Positions 34,786-43,925 of a stretch of DNA of 64,000 nt are shown in pieces. A program made the translations under genes and the position numbers. Numbering within the stretch: the first letter of the stretch is position 1; the number at the start of each line of letters is the position of its first letter. The stretch comes from Oceanobacillus massiliensis str. N'diop (lineage in GTDB: Bacteria > Bacillota > Bacilli > Bacillales > Amphibacillaceae): assembly GCF_000285495.1 (NCBI RefSeq), contig NZ_HE610977.1, forward strand, positions 136,858 to 200,857, given 5' to 3'. Below the pieces are notes generated by a model. It was not told where the DNA came from, made no database searches, and saw only the letters and a list, made by a program, of their open reading frames with translations.

Positions 34786-37700
34786 CTAGGATTTTATTAA
34801 TTCTTTCGTATCCTCGAGCCTTACGGAAACAAGCCTGGATACTCCTGATTCCTGCATCGTAACGCCATAAAGGACATCGGCTTCCTCCATCGTCCCTTTT
34901 CGGTGAGTAATTACAATAAATTGCGTGTTTTCACTGTATAACTTAACATACTTTGCAAATCTGGCAACATTGGCCTCATCCAGTGCCGCTTCCACCTCAT
35001 CCAAAATACAGAAAGGTACAGGGCGGACCCTTAAAATGGCAAAGAGCAATGCAATGGCCGTAAGCGCCCGTTCTCCACCAGAAAGCAGACCTAGATGCTG
35101 GAGCTTCTTGCCTGGAGGCTGGGCGATAATATCAACACCGGTATCAAGAAGTCGCTTCGGATCCGTTAATTTCAGCTCAGCATGTCCACCACCAAATAAT
35201 TGTGTGAACACAACAGCAAATTCATCTTTAATTTTAGTAAACGTTGTATCAAAACGACTCTTCATTTCCTCATCCATTTCCGCGATTACCGTAAAGAGTG
35301 TTCCTTTGGCTTCTACGAGATCGTCCCGTTGTTCTGTAAGGAAAGTATATCGTTCTGAAACACGTTCATATTCTTCTATCGCCCCTAAATTGACCGTTCC
35401 GAGGCGCTCTATGCTCAATTTCAGCTGCTTTACCATCGATTTCGCATCCTCGATGCTATCCACCTTGCTATAGTCCTGCCGCGCCTTTTCATAAGTGATT
35501 GTATATTCTGTCTGCAGATGATTCAAGCGATTTTCCAGCTCAACATCCAGACGATTCGCTTTTACTTCTTTTTGCTGGATGCTCTGCAGAAGCTGCTGAT
35601 GACTTGTATTATCCTCTTTCAGTTTGACCTCCATATCTTGCATATGCTTGGTCAATTCTGTCCGTTGATCCCGCCTCTGCTGAATCGATAGGGAGGATGA
35701 CTCCTTGTCTGCCTTTGCCGACTGAATCATCTGATCGATTTCAGTCTCTGTCTCTTCGGAATCTTCCAATTCAGCCAAGTTGTTTAATTCCTTACAGTAT
35801 TTATCATATTGTGCCTGCAGGCTTGCCAATTGTGATTCAGCTGTGGTCGTTTTCTCCCGCTGGCTTTTCACTCTTTCTTCCTGCTCTGCGAATGTTATTT
35901 GATATTTATGCAAGTCCCGTTGGAGCATTTCCTTGTTTTCTTTAAATTTCTCTTCCTGATTTGTAAGGATATCGATTTCTTTCTGTATCGATGCCAATTG
36001 TTCTTTTAACGCTGCCAATTCATTTGACAGCCGCTCATCACGGGTAGAAAGATCCTGACTGTCCTGGATAAATTGCTGCTTATCCAAATCATAGATGGAG
36101 AGATTATCATTTATCGATGATAATCGTATCTCTACCTGCTTAAAGTCAGAATGTAATGCCTGCAGCTCATTTTGAACAACGGCAATTTCATTTTCCTCCG
36201 ATAGTTGCTTGGTCTCGAGATCTTTCACCTTATTCTTGGACGCTTTTACAACCGCTTCAAATTGTAACGCCTTTGTCTGAAACTCATTGAATCGTTCGGT
36301 CATTTCCTGCAGATCTTTTTCTCTTGTAAACAGGGACTGATTGCTCTTTTTCTGAGCTCCTCCTGACATTGCCCCTCCTGGGTTAACAACATCTCCCTCA
36401 AGCGTGACAACACGAAATCTCCTGTTTACAATTGCGGCAATTTCATTGGCATCCTTTAAGGTCTGAGCAATGATGACATGCCCCATTAAATGATTGACCG
36501 CCCTTTGATAGTACGGATCTGCTTTCACAAGTTCGGCGGCAATCCCGTGAAAGCCTGGATGTCCTTCAATTTTCTGCAGCATATCCTTGCTGATAAACCG
36601 TTCCTGAATGGATTCAAGCGGTAAAAACGTTGCCCTGCCGTTATTTGTTTTCTTCAACCAGGCAATCGCATTTCTGGCAGCCTTGTCATTGTTCACAACG
36701 ATATGCTGTGCCTGCCCTCCAAGAACCGTTTCTATCGCCGTAATGTAATCTTTGGGAACTTCAATCAATTCAATGACTGCACCATAAATATTTTCAAGAC
36801 GCTTCTCTTCACGGGCTTTCAGAATCGCTTTAACCCCGTGGAAAAAGCCCTGGAAATCTTCTTTCATTTCTTCGAGCATTTCCTTTTTCGATTTTAGCTT
36901 TTCGATATATTGATAGCCTTTATAGAGTTTGCTTTGTGAATCCTCGAAATGACGCCGTTCTGCTTGCAAATCATTTTTGATTTTCTTCAGCTGATTTTCT
37001 TTCTCCTTAAAAAGCCTTTCTTTTTCTTTATAGGCTTCTTCCACATGATTCTTATTTTCTGTCAGCTGTTTCCTTAATGACAGAAGGTCTTGGAACTTTT
37101 CGGACTGTTTATCCTTCTTCCCGCTTATTTGCAGTAATTGCTGTCCTATGGATTGTTTTTCATTACGCTTTGCAGCCTGCTTATTAAGCAATTCAATGAA
37201 ATCTGATTTCAGATCTTCAATCTGTTCCGAAATACTCTCTTTGCTCATATTGAGCTGAGAATCCAAGGTATTTGCCTTTTCCTTCGTCTTCTGTCTTTCC
37301 TGCTGCAATTCAGCAAGCTGCTTTTTTTCCTTTTCTACCAGCTTCTGTAACGCATCGATACGTCCTGCCGTCTCTTTCTTCTGTAGTTCAAGTTTATCTT
37401 TATTTTCCCCAACATGCTTGGATCGCTCATCCAGCAGCTGCTTTCTGCCTTCATATTTTTCAAGCTGCTCTGTTGCCATTAAAAGATTTGCCTGAAGCTG
37501 TTCAATCTCCTCGTCCACACGCTGCATTGTCTGCTTTTGCTTGTCTAATTCCGCCTCTTTTTGCTGAATGGAATCCTGAAGCTTAATATCGGCAGATTTT
37601 TCCCTCTCAATATTTTGCAGGATCTGCTGCCATTCACTGTGAAGCTGCTCTATTTCAGTTATCAGAAAGGAGATTTCCTTTTCCTTTAGTGTGTCCTTCA

Positions 37701-38352
37701 ATTCCGAATATTTCTTCGCCGTCTCGGCCTGCTCCTTCAATGGGTTTATCTGCTGCTCTATCTCATGGATGATATCTTCAACCCTGTTTAGGTTTTCTTG
37801 TGTCTCAGCCAGTTTATACTCGGCTTTCTTTTTCCTCTGTTTATACTTCAACACACCTGCAGCTTCTTCAAAAATTGTTCTTCTCTCTTCCGCCTTTGAG
37901 CTTAAAATTTCCTCAACCTTTCCTTGGCTGATAATGGAAAAGGCTTCCCGGCCCAGACCGGAATCCATGAAAAGATCAATTATGTCTTTCAGCCGGCAGG
38001 ATTGCTTATTAATATAAAATTCACTATCACCTGAACGGTATACTCTCCGCGTAACACTAACTTCATCATAATCAAGCGGTACTCGCTTATCATGATTATC
38101 AAGCACCAATGTTACTTCGGCAATGTTTTGCGCTTTCCTCGTATCACTGCCCTGGAATATGATATCTTCCATTTTAGAGCCCCGTAATGATTTAGCCGAT
38201 TGTTCACCAAGCACCCAGCGGATTGCATCTGTGATGTTACTCTTCCCGCTTCCGTTTGGTCCGACAACAGCTGTAACCCCAGGTACGAATTCAACATTGA
38301 TTCGCTCAGCAAATGATTTGAAGCCCACGCTTTCCAATCTTTTTAAATACAT
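34786..38352 (-). CDS. smc: Smc, chromosome condensation ATPase
   Basis: A 1188-aa SMC protein, near the 1186 of B. subtilis. Walker A is GPNGSGKS at residues 31-38. Two long coiled coils flank the hinge (about 500-680, IYGAVIELIEVPKDYITAIETVLG and GGAMSGGAQKK), and the ABC signature LLSGGERALTAIALLFA and Walker B CILDEVEAALD are near the C-terminus. With ScpA/B it loads near parS and condenses DNA. The start at 38352 is chosen since AGGAGA lies 8 bases upstream; an ATG two codons earlier is too close to it. Confidence 0.98.
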   Translation of the reverse strand: MYLKRLESVGFKSFAERINVEFVPGVTAVVGPNGSGKSNITDAIRWVLGEQSAKSLRGSKMEDIIFQGSDTRKAQNIAEVTLVLDNHDKRVPLDYDEVSVTRRVYRSGDSEFYINKQSCRLKDIIDLFMDSGLGREAFSIISQGKVEEILSSKAEERRTIFEEAAGVLKYKQRKKKAEYKLAETQENLNRVEDIIHEIEQQINPLKEQAETAKKYSELKDTLKEKEISFLITEIEQLHSEWQQILQNIEREKSADIKLQDSIQQKEAELDKQKQTMQRVDEEIEQLQANLLMATEQLEKYEGRKQLLDERSKHVGENKDKLELQKKETAGRIDALQKLVEKEKKQLAELQQERQKTKEKANTLDSQLNMSKESISEQIEDLKSDFIELLNKQAAKRNEKQSIGQQLLQISGKKDKQSEKFQDLLSLRKQLTENKNHVEEAYKEKERLFKEKENQLKKIKNDLQAERRHFEDSQSKLYKGYQYIEKLKSKKEMLEEMKEDFQGFFHGVKAILKAREEKRLENIYGAVIELIEVPKDYITAIETVLGGQAQHIVVNNDKAARNAIAWLKKTNNGRATFLPLESIQERFISKDMLQKIEGHPGFHGIAAELVKADPYYQRAVNHLMGHVIIAQTLKDANEIAAIVNRRFRVVTLEGDVVNPGGAMSGGAQKKSNQSLFTREKDLQEMTERFNEFQTKALQFEAVVKASKNKVKDLETKQLSEENEIAVVQNELQALHSDFKQVEIRLSSINDNLSIYDLDKQQFIQDSQDLSTRDERLSNELAALKEQLASIQKEIDILTNQEEKFKENKEMLQRDLHKYQITFAEQEERVKSQREKTTTAESQLASLQAQYDKYCKELNNLAELEDSEETETEIDQMIQSAKADKESSSLSIQQRRDQRTELTKHMQDMEVKLKEDNTSHQQLLQSIQQKEVKANRLDVELENRLNHLQTEYTITYEKARQDYSKVDSIEDAKSMVKQLKLSIERLGTVNLGAIEEYERVSERYTFLTEQRDDLVEAKGTLFTVIAEMDEEMKSRFDTTFTKIKDEFAVVFTQLFGGGHAELKLTDPKRLLDTGVDIIAQPPGKKLQHLGLLSGGERALTAIALLFAILRVRPVPFCILDEVEAALDEANVARFAKYVKLYSENTQFIVITHRKGTMEEADVLYGVTMQESGVSRLVSVRLEDTKELIKS

Positions 38353-38420
38353 ATTCATTCTCCTACTATAAAAAAGAAACCTTTTCTATGTGTTCCTTAT
38401 CATTTATATTCTAAAAAAAT

Positions 38421-38449
38421 TTGGCATTTTAACTTATTTATTTTATCAT
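38421..38449 (+). promoter_or_regulatory. Promoter of the DUF1128 gene
   Basis: TTGGCA and TATCAT with a 17-base spacer on the plus strand, 79 bases before the gene's ATG. A divergent, weaker candidate for smc (TTGTGA, 17 bases, TAAATA) overlaps it on the other strand. Confidence 0.5.
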
Positions 38450-38528
38450 AAAGTATGTCACAAAAGAAGAGCAGAACGTATTCAAACACTATGTATTGCA
38501 ATGTTCTGGAGAAATAGGGGTGAGAATT

Positions 38529-38750
38529 ATGAGTTTGGAAAAAGCAAATGAAGAAAATATGAAACTATTGCTTCATGAATTGGCAGAACGATTAAACGTT
38601 GTTAATCGTTCCATTATGGATCCGGAAGACTATGACCTGAACAAATATGAAGATTTAAAATTCATGTATGATATGGTTGTCCAAAAAGGGCAGCTCAGCG
38701 CTTCGGAAACACAAGCGTTTATTCAGGAACTGGCGACAATACGAAAGTAA
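38529..38750 (+). CDS. DUF1128 (UPF0435) family protein
   Basis: A 73-aa acidic helical protein that resembles the UPF0435/DUF1128 family (B. subtilis YfkK): RLNVVNRSIMDPEDYDLNKYEDLKFMYDMV (about residues 18-47). Its function is unknown. The ATG at 38529 has AGGGGTGA five bases upstream. It is on the plus strand between rnc and smc, where B. subtilis has no gene, and its own promoter makes it an independent unit. Confidence 0.85.
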   Translation: MSLEKANEENMKLLLHELAERLNVVNRSIMDPEDYDLNKYEDLKFMYDMVVQKGQLSASETQAFIQELATIRK

Positions 38751-38837
38751 GAATTATGTTAACAGGCAAGACAGGAAGCAATTTGCGGTGGAGTACGGTT
38801 CCCCGTTACGAAGGTTTCGCTAAAAATGGGATTTTCC

Positions 38838-38935
38838 CCACACAAATTAGTATTTAGTACAGGTACCAGCAAAGTAGCTCCAGCCAAGACCGCCACTATG
38901 GAGCACAACTAGTTGGTACCTATTATTTTGTGTGG
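38838..38935. repeat. 98-bp imperfect inverted repeat (long hairpin)
   Basis: The two ends read CCACACAAA and (T)TTGTGTGG. Further in, GGTACCA pairs with TGGTACC and GCTCCA with TGGAGC, leaving a loop of about 16 bases. The arms are interrupted by a few unpaired bases. It has no ORF. It resembles a small palindromic repeat element; I cannot name a family. Confidence 0.6.
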
Positions 38936-39070
38936 CCTGCGTTGAACCGGTTAACTGGTTGGACCTGGGCGGGGCAAGACGGTGGATATATGGTTGGAAT
39001 AGGAGACTAGTTTGTAACAGAACCGCGGAGTCAGGTACGGCGGGTGCGGTCGGGAGGTGCGCACGGGGGG
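38936..39070. other. GC-rich stretch between the inverted repeat and the tandem array
   Basis: About 130 bases with a run of G (GCACGGGGGGGCGGG) near its end and no gene. Its base composition is unlike the flanking genes and similar to the adjoining repeat array, so I treat the inverted repeat, this stretch and the array as one island between rnc and the DUF1128 gene. Confidence 0.4.
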
Positions 39071-39432
39071 GCGGGTTTTCCGCGCTTTTCTCGGGATTCC
39101 GCGGTTTTCCCGATTATTCCGCGCTTTTCTCGATTATTCCGCGCTTTCCCGGTTTTTTCCGCGCTTCTCCCGGTTTTTTCCGCGCTTTTCTCGATTATTC
39201 CGCGCTTTCCCGGTTTTTTCCGCGCTTTCCCGGTTTTTTCCGCGCTTTCCTGGATTATTCCGCGCTTTTCTCGATTATTCCGCGCTGCTCCCGGGTTATT
39301 CCGCGCTTTCCCCGATTATTCCGCGGTTTCCTGGATTATTCCGCGCTTTTCTCGATTATTCCGCGCTTTTCCCGGGTTTTCCGCGTTTTTCCCGGTTATT
39401 CCGCGCTGCTCCTGATTTTCTCGCTTTTTCCC
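39070..39432. repeat. 20-bp tandem repeat array (about 17-18 copies)
   Basis: The plus strand carries 17 units with a CCGCG core, the first at 39080 and the last at 39401, so the mean period is 20.06 bp. A further degenerate copy follows. A minus-strand unit reads GCGCGGAATAATCGAGAAAA, with variants carrying AAACCGGG in place of AATCGAG. The period is not a multiple of three and has no stop in the plus frames, so all three frames are open and give false ORFs with a 20-residue repeat (FRAFLDYSALF). The array lies 18 bases beyond the rnc stop codon. Confidence 0.95.
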
Positions 39433-39450
39433 CTGCTCTATTCTAAGGGC

Positions 39451-40134
39451 TTACATTTTATAATGATCGAGTGCGTATTTGGCAGCACGCTGCTCTGCTT
39501 CTTTCTTTGTTCTTCCGGTACCTTCACCTGCTTTGTTTCCTTTAATGACAGCATGTGCGACAAATTCTCTGTTATGTGAAGGTCCTTTTTCTTCTACAAT
39601 TTTATATTCTATGGTTTGATTTTTATTCTGTTGTATCAGTTCCTGCAGTTGGCTTTTATAATCCATCGCATGCGAAAAAGCACCAGTATTGATTTTCGGA
39701 AAAACATGTTCCTTTAAGAACCGTAATGCTTCATCAAACCCCTGGTCTAGATAAAGTGCACCAAGAAACGCTTCAAACACGTCTGCCAGTATTGCTGGTC
39801 TTTCCCTTCCGCCAGTCATTTCTTCCCCTTTTCCAAGCAGAAGAAATTCTCCGAAGTTCAATTCTACCGCAAAGTTCATTAATGAAGGCTCACATACAAT
39901 CGCTGCGCGCAACTTAGTCATTTCACCTTCTGGCATATCTTGATTCTTCCGAAACAGGTATTGGGAAACACCTAATTCAAGTACTGCATCACCAAGAAAT
40001 TCCAAGCGTTCGTTGTCCGAAAATACGGTTTTCCGATGCTCATTCACATACGATGAATGTGTAAATGCCTGCTTAATCAGGCTGTGATCATGAAACTTGA
40101 TATTTAGTTCATTTTCTAATTGATCTACATTCAT
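39451..40134 (-). CDS. rnc: Rnc, ribonuclease III
   Basis: A 227-aa enzyme with the catalytic signature [21 protein letters not shown] (about residues 43-63), a second acidic site in [20 protein letters not shown], and a C-terminal double-stranded-RNA-binding domain (about 155-225, [14 protein letters not shown] and [21 protein letters not shown]). It processes rRNA and cleaves dsRNA. The start at 40134 follows GGAGGTGA by five bases. It is normally followed by smc; here the repeat island intervenes. Confidence 0.97.
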   Translation of the reverse strand: MNVDQLENELNIKFHDHSLIKQAFTHSSYVNEHRKTVFSDNERLEFLGDAVLELGVSQYLFRKNQDMPEGEMTKLRAAIVCEPSLMNFAVELNFGEFLLLGKGEEMTGGRERPAILADVFEAFLGALYLDQGFDEALRFLKEHVFPKINTGAFSHAMDYKSQLQELIQQNKNQTIEYKIVEEKGPSHNREFVAHAVIKGNKAGEGTGRTKKEAEQRAAKYALDHYKM

Positions 40135-40166
40135 AGCTGTCACCTCCACTTGCAATATATAGCGAA

Positions 40167-40186
40167 AGCCCCGCATAAACGGGACT
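40167..40186 (-). terminator. Weak hairpin between acpP and rnc
   Basis: AGTCCCG and CGGGGCT (one G-T pair) form a 7-bp stem with a 6-base loop on the minus strand, followed only by TTTCGCT. It may lower read-through from acpP to rnc or be an RNA processing site. Confidence 0.4.
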
Positions 40187-40199
40187 CTCCATTGAATAT

Positions 40200-40436
40200 T
40201 TAAGCTTTGCTGTTTATGTAATTCACAGCATCACCAACTGTATTTATTGATTCAGCATCTTCGTCAGCGATTTCCATGTCAAACTCATCCTCTAATTCCA
40301 TTACAAGTTCCACTACATCCAATGAATCTGCTTCCAGGTCATCCTTAAAAGACGCTTCCATTGTAATTTTAGATTCTTCAACATCAAGACGATCAACGAT
40401 AATAGCTTTTACACGATCAAATACATCTGCCATCAT
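40200..40436 (-). CDS. acpP: Acyl carrier protein
   Basis: A 77-78-aa acidic protein with the phosphopantetheine attachment serine in [21 protein letters not shown]. It carries growing acyl chains in fatty acid synthesis. Two ATG codons in a row allow either start; GGAGGTGA lies upstream of both, and the second gives the B. subtilis length. It follows fabG by 139 bases, a longer gap than within the rest of the cluster. Confidence 0.98.
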   Translation of the reverse strand: MMADVFDRVKAIIVDRLDVEESKITMEASFKDDLEADSLDVVELVMELEDEFDMEIADEDAESINTVGDAVNYINSKA

Positions 40437-40574
40437 ACTTCACCTCCCTTCAAGTAGTATAGAAGATTTCCTTCCAAATTTCTAGCAAGAACAGCAGCAG
40501 AGCTAACTGCACTTGACGAGAAGCGAAAAGCCACCAGAGTTTAAGCCCTAACGGATTTCCACTGTTTTTTTGCC

Positions 40575-41315
40575 CTACATTACCATTCCGCCGTCGACAT
40601 GAATCGTTTGACCCGTTATGTAGCCGGCATCCTCTGTCGCCAGAAAACGGACCACTCTTGCTACGTCTTCAGGTTTTCCGAGCTTAGCTAGAGGAATTAA
40701 GCCCAGTGTTGCTTCTTTTTGTTCTTCGCTTAGTTCATCTGTCATCTCAGTTGAAATAAATCCTGGCGCGACCGCATTAACCAGAATATTGCGTGACGCA
40801 AGTTCTTTTGCGGCTGTTTTGGTCAATCCAATCACTCCAGCCTTTGCAGCAACATAATTTGCCTGTCCAGGATTTCCACTGACTCCAACGATTGATGCAA
40901 CATTAATGATTCTTCCTGCTCTTTGTTTCATCATTTGTCTCGTAACTGCCTTTGTACAAATGAAGACACCTTTAAGATTAGTATTAATGACCGCATCAAA
41001 CTCAGCTTCTTTCATACGCATGAGGAGATTGTCCCTTGTTATGCCTGCATTGTTCACTAAAATATCGAGGCTTCCAAATTCAGAAATAACCTGTTTTACC
41101 ATATCTTTTACATTTGCTTCGTTTGCGACATCGGCTTGAACTTTGAATGCCTTAACACCCAGCTTCTCTATTTCTTCAACAACCGCCTGTGCCTTCGCTT
41201 CACTGCCCGCATAATTTACCGCAACATTTGCACCTTGTTTGGCGAGTTCAATCGCAATTGCTCTTCCAATTCCGCGTGATGCTCCTGTAATAAGTGCATT
41301 TTTCCCTTTCAGCAT
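40575..41315 (-). CDS. fabG: FabG, 3-oxoacyl-ACP reductase
   Basis: A 246-aa short-chain dehydrogenase. The NADPH motif is GASRGIG (about residues 11-17), with [14 protein letters not shown], and the catalytic S-Y-K set is in [23 protein letters not shown]. It performs the first reduction of the elongation cycle. The ATG at 41315 has GGGAGG seven bases upstream and shares a base with the fabD stop codon. Confidence 0.98.
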   Translation of the reverse strand: MLKGKNALITGASRGIGRAIAIELAKQGANVAVNYAGSEAKAQAVVEEIEKLGVKAFKVQADVANEANVKDMVKQVISEFGSLDILVNNAGITRDNLLMRMKEAEFDAVINTNLKGVFICTKAVTRQMMKQRAGRIINVASIVGVSGNPGQANYVAAKAGVIGLTKTAAKELASRNILVNAVAPGFISTEMTDELSEEQKEATLGLIPLAKLGKPEDVARVVRFLATEDAGYITGQTIHVDGGMVM

Positions 41316-42253
41316 TATGAATCCTCCCTGTACCATGAAATGAATTCTTGCATGGATTTGATATCCTGTACGGCAAATGCAGGTACCTTTTTGTCTATCT
41401 TTCGTAATAATCCAGACAGAACCTTCCCGTTGCCTACCTCTACAAATGCATCGATGCCTTCGTTAATCATCTGATTGATTGACTCTTCAAAGCGGACGGG
41501 AGAATAAAGCTGCTTAAGCAACAGATCTTTAATCTCTACACTTGATGTAACCGCTTCTGCTGACACATTGGCATAAACCGGAATCGTTGCATCCTGAATC
41601 GGTGTTTTATCCAAATAGGCCGCAAACTCTTCATTGGCAGGTTTCATCAGCCTTGAATGGAATGGTCCGCTCACATTCAATGGCAGGACGCGCTTGGCAC
41701 CTTTATCTTTTAATAAAGCTGCAGCCTTCTCAATCCCTTCCTTGGAACCAGAGATGACAATTTGACCAGGGCAATTCAAATTGGCAAGGTCCACTACTTC
41801 CTCGGTAATTTCCTGTAGTGCTTCGGAGATTTCTTTCTCATTTAATCCAAGCACAGCTGCCATGGTACCCTGGCCTTTTGGAAAGGCATCTTCCATCAAT
41901 TTCCCGCGTACAGCAACAAGCGGCAATGCATCTTCCACGGTTAAAGCCCCTGCTGCCACTAGGGCGCTGTATTCGCCGAGACTGTGTCCAACAGTCATAA
42001 CAGGTTCCACGTTTTCCTGCTGCAATAATTTATGTATGGCAATACTTGTTAAAAGCAGGGAAGGCTGGGCATTCTCCGTTTCGGTTAACGCTTCTGCAGG
42101 CCCATCAAACATAATTCCCCTTATATCCTTACCCAATACATCATTCGCTTTTTGGAAAAGCTCCTTAACCATCGGGTATTCATCATGAAATTCCTTCCCC
42201 ATCCCAACGGCTTGTGAACCTTGACCGGGAAACATAAAAGCTACACGTTTCAT
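41315..42253 (-). CDS. fabD: FabD, malonyl-CoA:ACP transacylase
   Basis: A 312-aa enzyme that starts [19 protein letters not shown]. The active serine is in [17 protein letters not shown] (about residues 86-102), and the catalytic histidine is in [14 protein letters not shown]. It loads malonyl onto ACP. The start at 42253 has AAGGAGTGA four bases upstream. It follows plsX with only 4 bases between them. Confidence 0.98.
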   Translation of the reverse strand: MKRVAFMFPGQGSQAVGMGKEFHDEYPMVKELFQKANDVLGKDIRGIMFDGPAEALTETENAQPSLLLTSIAIHKLLQQENVEPVMTVGHSLGEYSALVAAGALTVEDALPLVAVRGKLMEDAFPKGQGTMAAVLGLNEKEISEALQEITEEVVDLANLNCPGQIVISGSKEGIEKAAALLKDKGAKRVLPLNVSGPFHSRLMKPANEEFAAYLDKTPIQDATIPVYANVSAEAVTSSVEIKDLLLKQLYSPVRFEESINQMINEGIDAFVEVGNGKVLSGLLRKIDKKVPAFAVQDIKSMQEFISWYREDS

Positions 42254-42257
42254 AATC

Positions 42258-43256
42258 TCACTCCTTATCTGATTCAATCGATTCAACGGTCGTTTTGATC
42301 GTATTTGTCACATCGTTTTCAACCATATGGTTTGCCTGTTTAATCGCACTTAAAATGGCCCTGCTGTTCGATGAACCATGTGCTTTGATAACTGGAGCAG
42401 CAAGTCCGAAAAGGCCTGCACCACCATACTCCGAGTAATCCAGTTTGTTTTTCAGCCCTTTTAAATCATTTTTCAAAAGTCCTGCTGCAATTTTGGTTTT
42501 TGCAGTTGACATAAACGTCTCTTTCAATAATGTAAATACCGTTTGTGCAGTACCCTCAATCGTTTTTAGTGCTACATTCCCACTGAATCCATCTGTAACA
42601 ACGACATCGGCGGCACCGCTGAGGATATCCCGTGCTTCAACATTGCCAACAAAGTTGATTGGGGCATTTTTCAGCAGTTCGAAAGCTTTTTTGGAAAGAT
42701 CATTCCCTTTACCATCTTCTGTACCGACATTCAAAAGCCCGACAGTCGGATTCTTTATGTTCCGCACCTTTTCAGAATAAATGGAGCCCATGATTGCATA
42801 TTGGAGCAGATGAATTGGCTTAGCATCAACGTTTGCGCCGACATCAAGCATGAGAAATCCTTTTCCGTCAACTGTCGGAAGTGTGGGACTTAGGGCTGGA
42901 CGGTCTATTCCCGGTATCCTGCCAATTACAAATAATCCGGCACTCATTAACGCACCCGTATTTCCAGCAGAGATACAAGCATCTGCACGCCCTTCTTTCA
43001 CTTCCTTAGCCATTAATACGAGTGAAGCGTTTTTTTTGCGTCTAACGGCTCTGACCGGTTCATCATCGCTTGTGATGACTTCATCCGTATGAACAACTGA
43101 TATGTTTTTAGCATTTGTAAGTAATGGTTTGATTTTATTTTCATCGCCAAATAGAGTGATCGTCAGATTATTGACCTCTGACACTGCATCCATTGCACCG
43201 CGAACTATTTCCTTTGGTGCATTGTCGCCTCCCATGGCATCGATTGCCAGTCTCAT
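42258..43256 (-). CDS. plsX: PlsX, phosphate acyltransferase
   Basis: A 332-aa enzyme starting [23 protein letters not shown], the PlsX signature, with the further motifs [15 protein letters not shown] and [18 protein letters not shown]. It converts acyl-ACP to acyl-phosphate for phospholipid synthesis. The ATG at 43256 overlaps the end of fapR's second frame by about one codon, showing that fapR and plsX were translationally coupled. AAGGGGAAA is the ribosome binding site. Confidence 0.97.
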   Translation of the reverse strand: MRLAIDAMGGDNAPKEIVRGAMDAVSEVNNLTITLFGDENKIKPLLTNAKNISVVHTDEVITSDDEPVRAVRRKKNASLVLMAKEVKEGRADACISAGNTGALMSAGLFVIGRIPGIDRPALSPTLPTVDGKGFLMLDVGANVDAKPIHLLQYAIMGSIYSEKVRNIKNPTVGLLNVGTEDGKGNDLSKKAFELLKNAPINFVGNVEARDILSGAADVVVTDGFSGNVALKTIEGTAQTVFTLLKETFMSTAKTKIAAGLLKNDLKGLKNKLDYSEYGGAGLFGLAAPVIKAHGSSNSRAILSAIKQANHMVENDVTNTIKTTVESIESDKE

Positions 43257-43257
43257 T

Positions 43258-43834
43258 CTAATTTTCCCCTTTATTCTCATTTGATTGATACATATAGAAT
43301 AATCCAGTAAATACCGTCTCATTATCTACAAAACTATTGACATGTACAACGGTTCGGCCTTTCTCATCCTGACCTTCGACGATGGCCTTTGCTATAACCC
43401 GTTCACCTTCAATAACCTGTCGTGTAAATTTAACTTCTGATTTTGCAGTGAGCGCAAGTTCATCATTGATAACTGCAACAGCCAAAGAATTTGCCTGCGC
43501 AAATAAATGATGGCCCCTGGCGATTTTATTTCTGGAAAAAACCAGTTCTTGTGTAATATCCATAATCGAAAATTGCCCGCTTGTCCAGTTCCAAATCAAT
43601 GATTTCACCAATGACTTCATCAAGCGGCAATGCCTTTACGGTTTCATTCCATTGATTGGTAGCAACGTATTTAATGCGTTCTCTCAATTCAGGTATTGCG
43701 AGTTCCATTCGGTCGAGCCGTATCGTCTGAATGCTTACATCGAAATCTTTCGCAAGCTGTTCATCTGTAATGAAAGGGGTAAGATCTATTTTTTCTTTTA
43801 ACAGTCGTTGACGCTCAGTTTTGGTTTTTTTCAT
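43258..43834 (-). pseudogene. fapR: FapR, malonyl-CoA-responsive lipid repressor, split by a frameshift
   Basis: The first frame (43834 down to about 43572) gives the FapR N-terminus: [20 protein letters not shown], the helix-turn-helix [21 protein letters not shown] and [17 protein letters not shown]. It then turns into nonsense and stops at 43526. The second frame gives the rest: [42 protein letters not shown], the hot-dog effector domain, down to 43258. One surplus T in TTTT (43569-43572) explains the break; removing it gives 191 aa, the normal size. As read, DNA binding and malonyl-CoA sensing are on separate polypeptides, so the gene should be inactive. Confidence 0.9.
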
Positions 43835-43868
43835 AAAGGCACCATCCGTCTTTTCATTCTCAACAATT

Positions 43869-43887
43869 TTATGACTTGGTACTAATA
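43869..43887 (-). promoter_or_regulatory. fapR: FapR operator
   Basis: TATTAGTACCAAGTCATAA on the minus strand resembles the FapR box known from Bacillus (core TTAGTACC followed by an imperfect inverted copy). It lies directly after the -10 of the fapR promoter, where autoregulation is expected. The match is from memory of the consensus. Confidence 0.65.
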
Positions 43888-43889
43888 GT

Positions 43890-43918
43890 AATATATAATA
43901 CCATCTTTAATTATGCAA
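43890..43918 (-). promoter_or_regulatory. Promoter of fapR-plsX-fabD-fabG
   Basis: TTGCAT and TATATT with a 17-base spacer on the minus strand, 55 bases before the fapR ATG. It sits between the recG stop codon and the operator. Confidence 0.65.
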
Positions 43919-43925
43919 GTTAACC

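Noticed and set aside
39070-39432. Possible CRISPR array
   Set aside because: Units follow each other directly with no unique spacers, the unit is only 20 bp and no cas genes are nearby.
38932-39579. Three overlapping plus-strand ORFs of 123-215 codons over the tandem array
   Set aside because: All are translations of the 20-bp repeat in different frames (F, R, L, S, P repeats), with no ribosome binding site or family resemblance. The longest also runs into the antisense of rnc.
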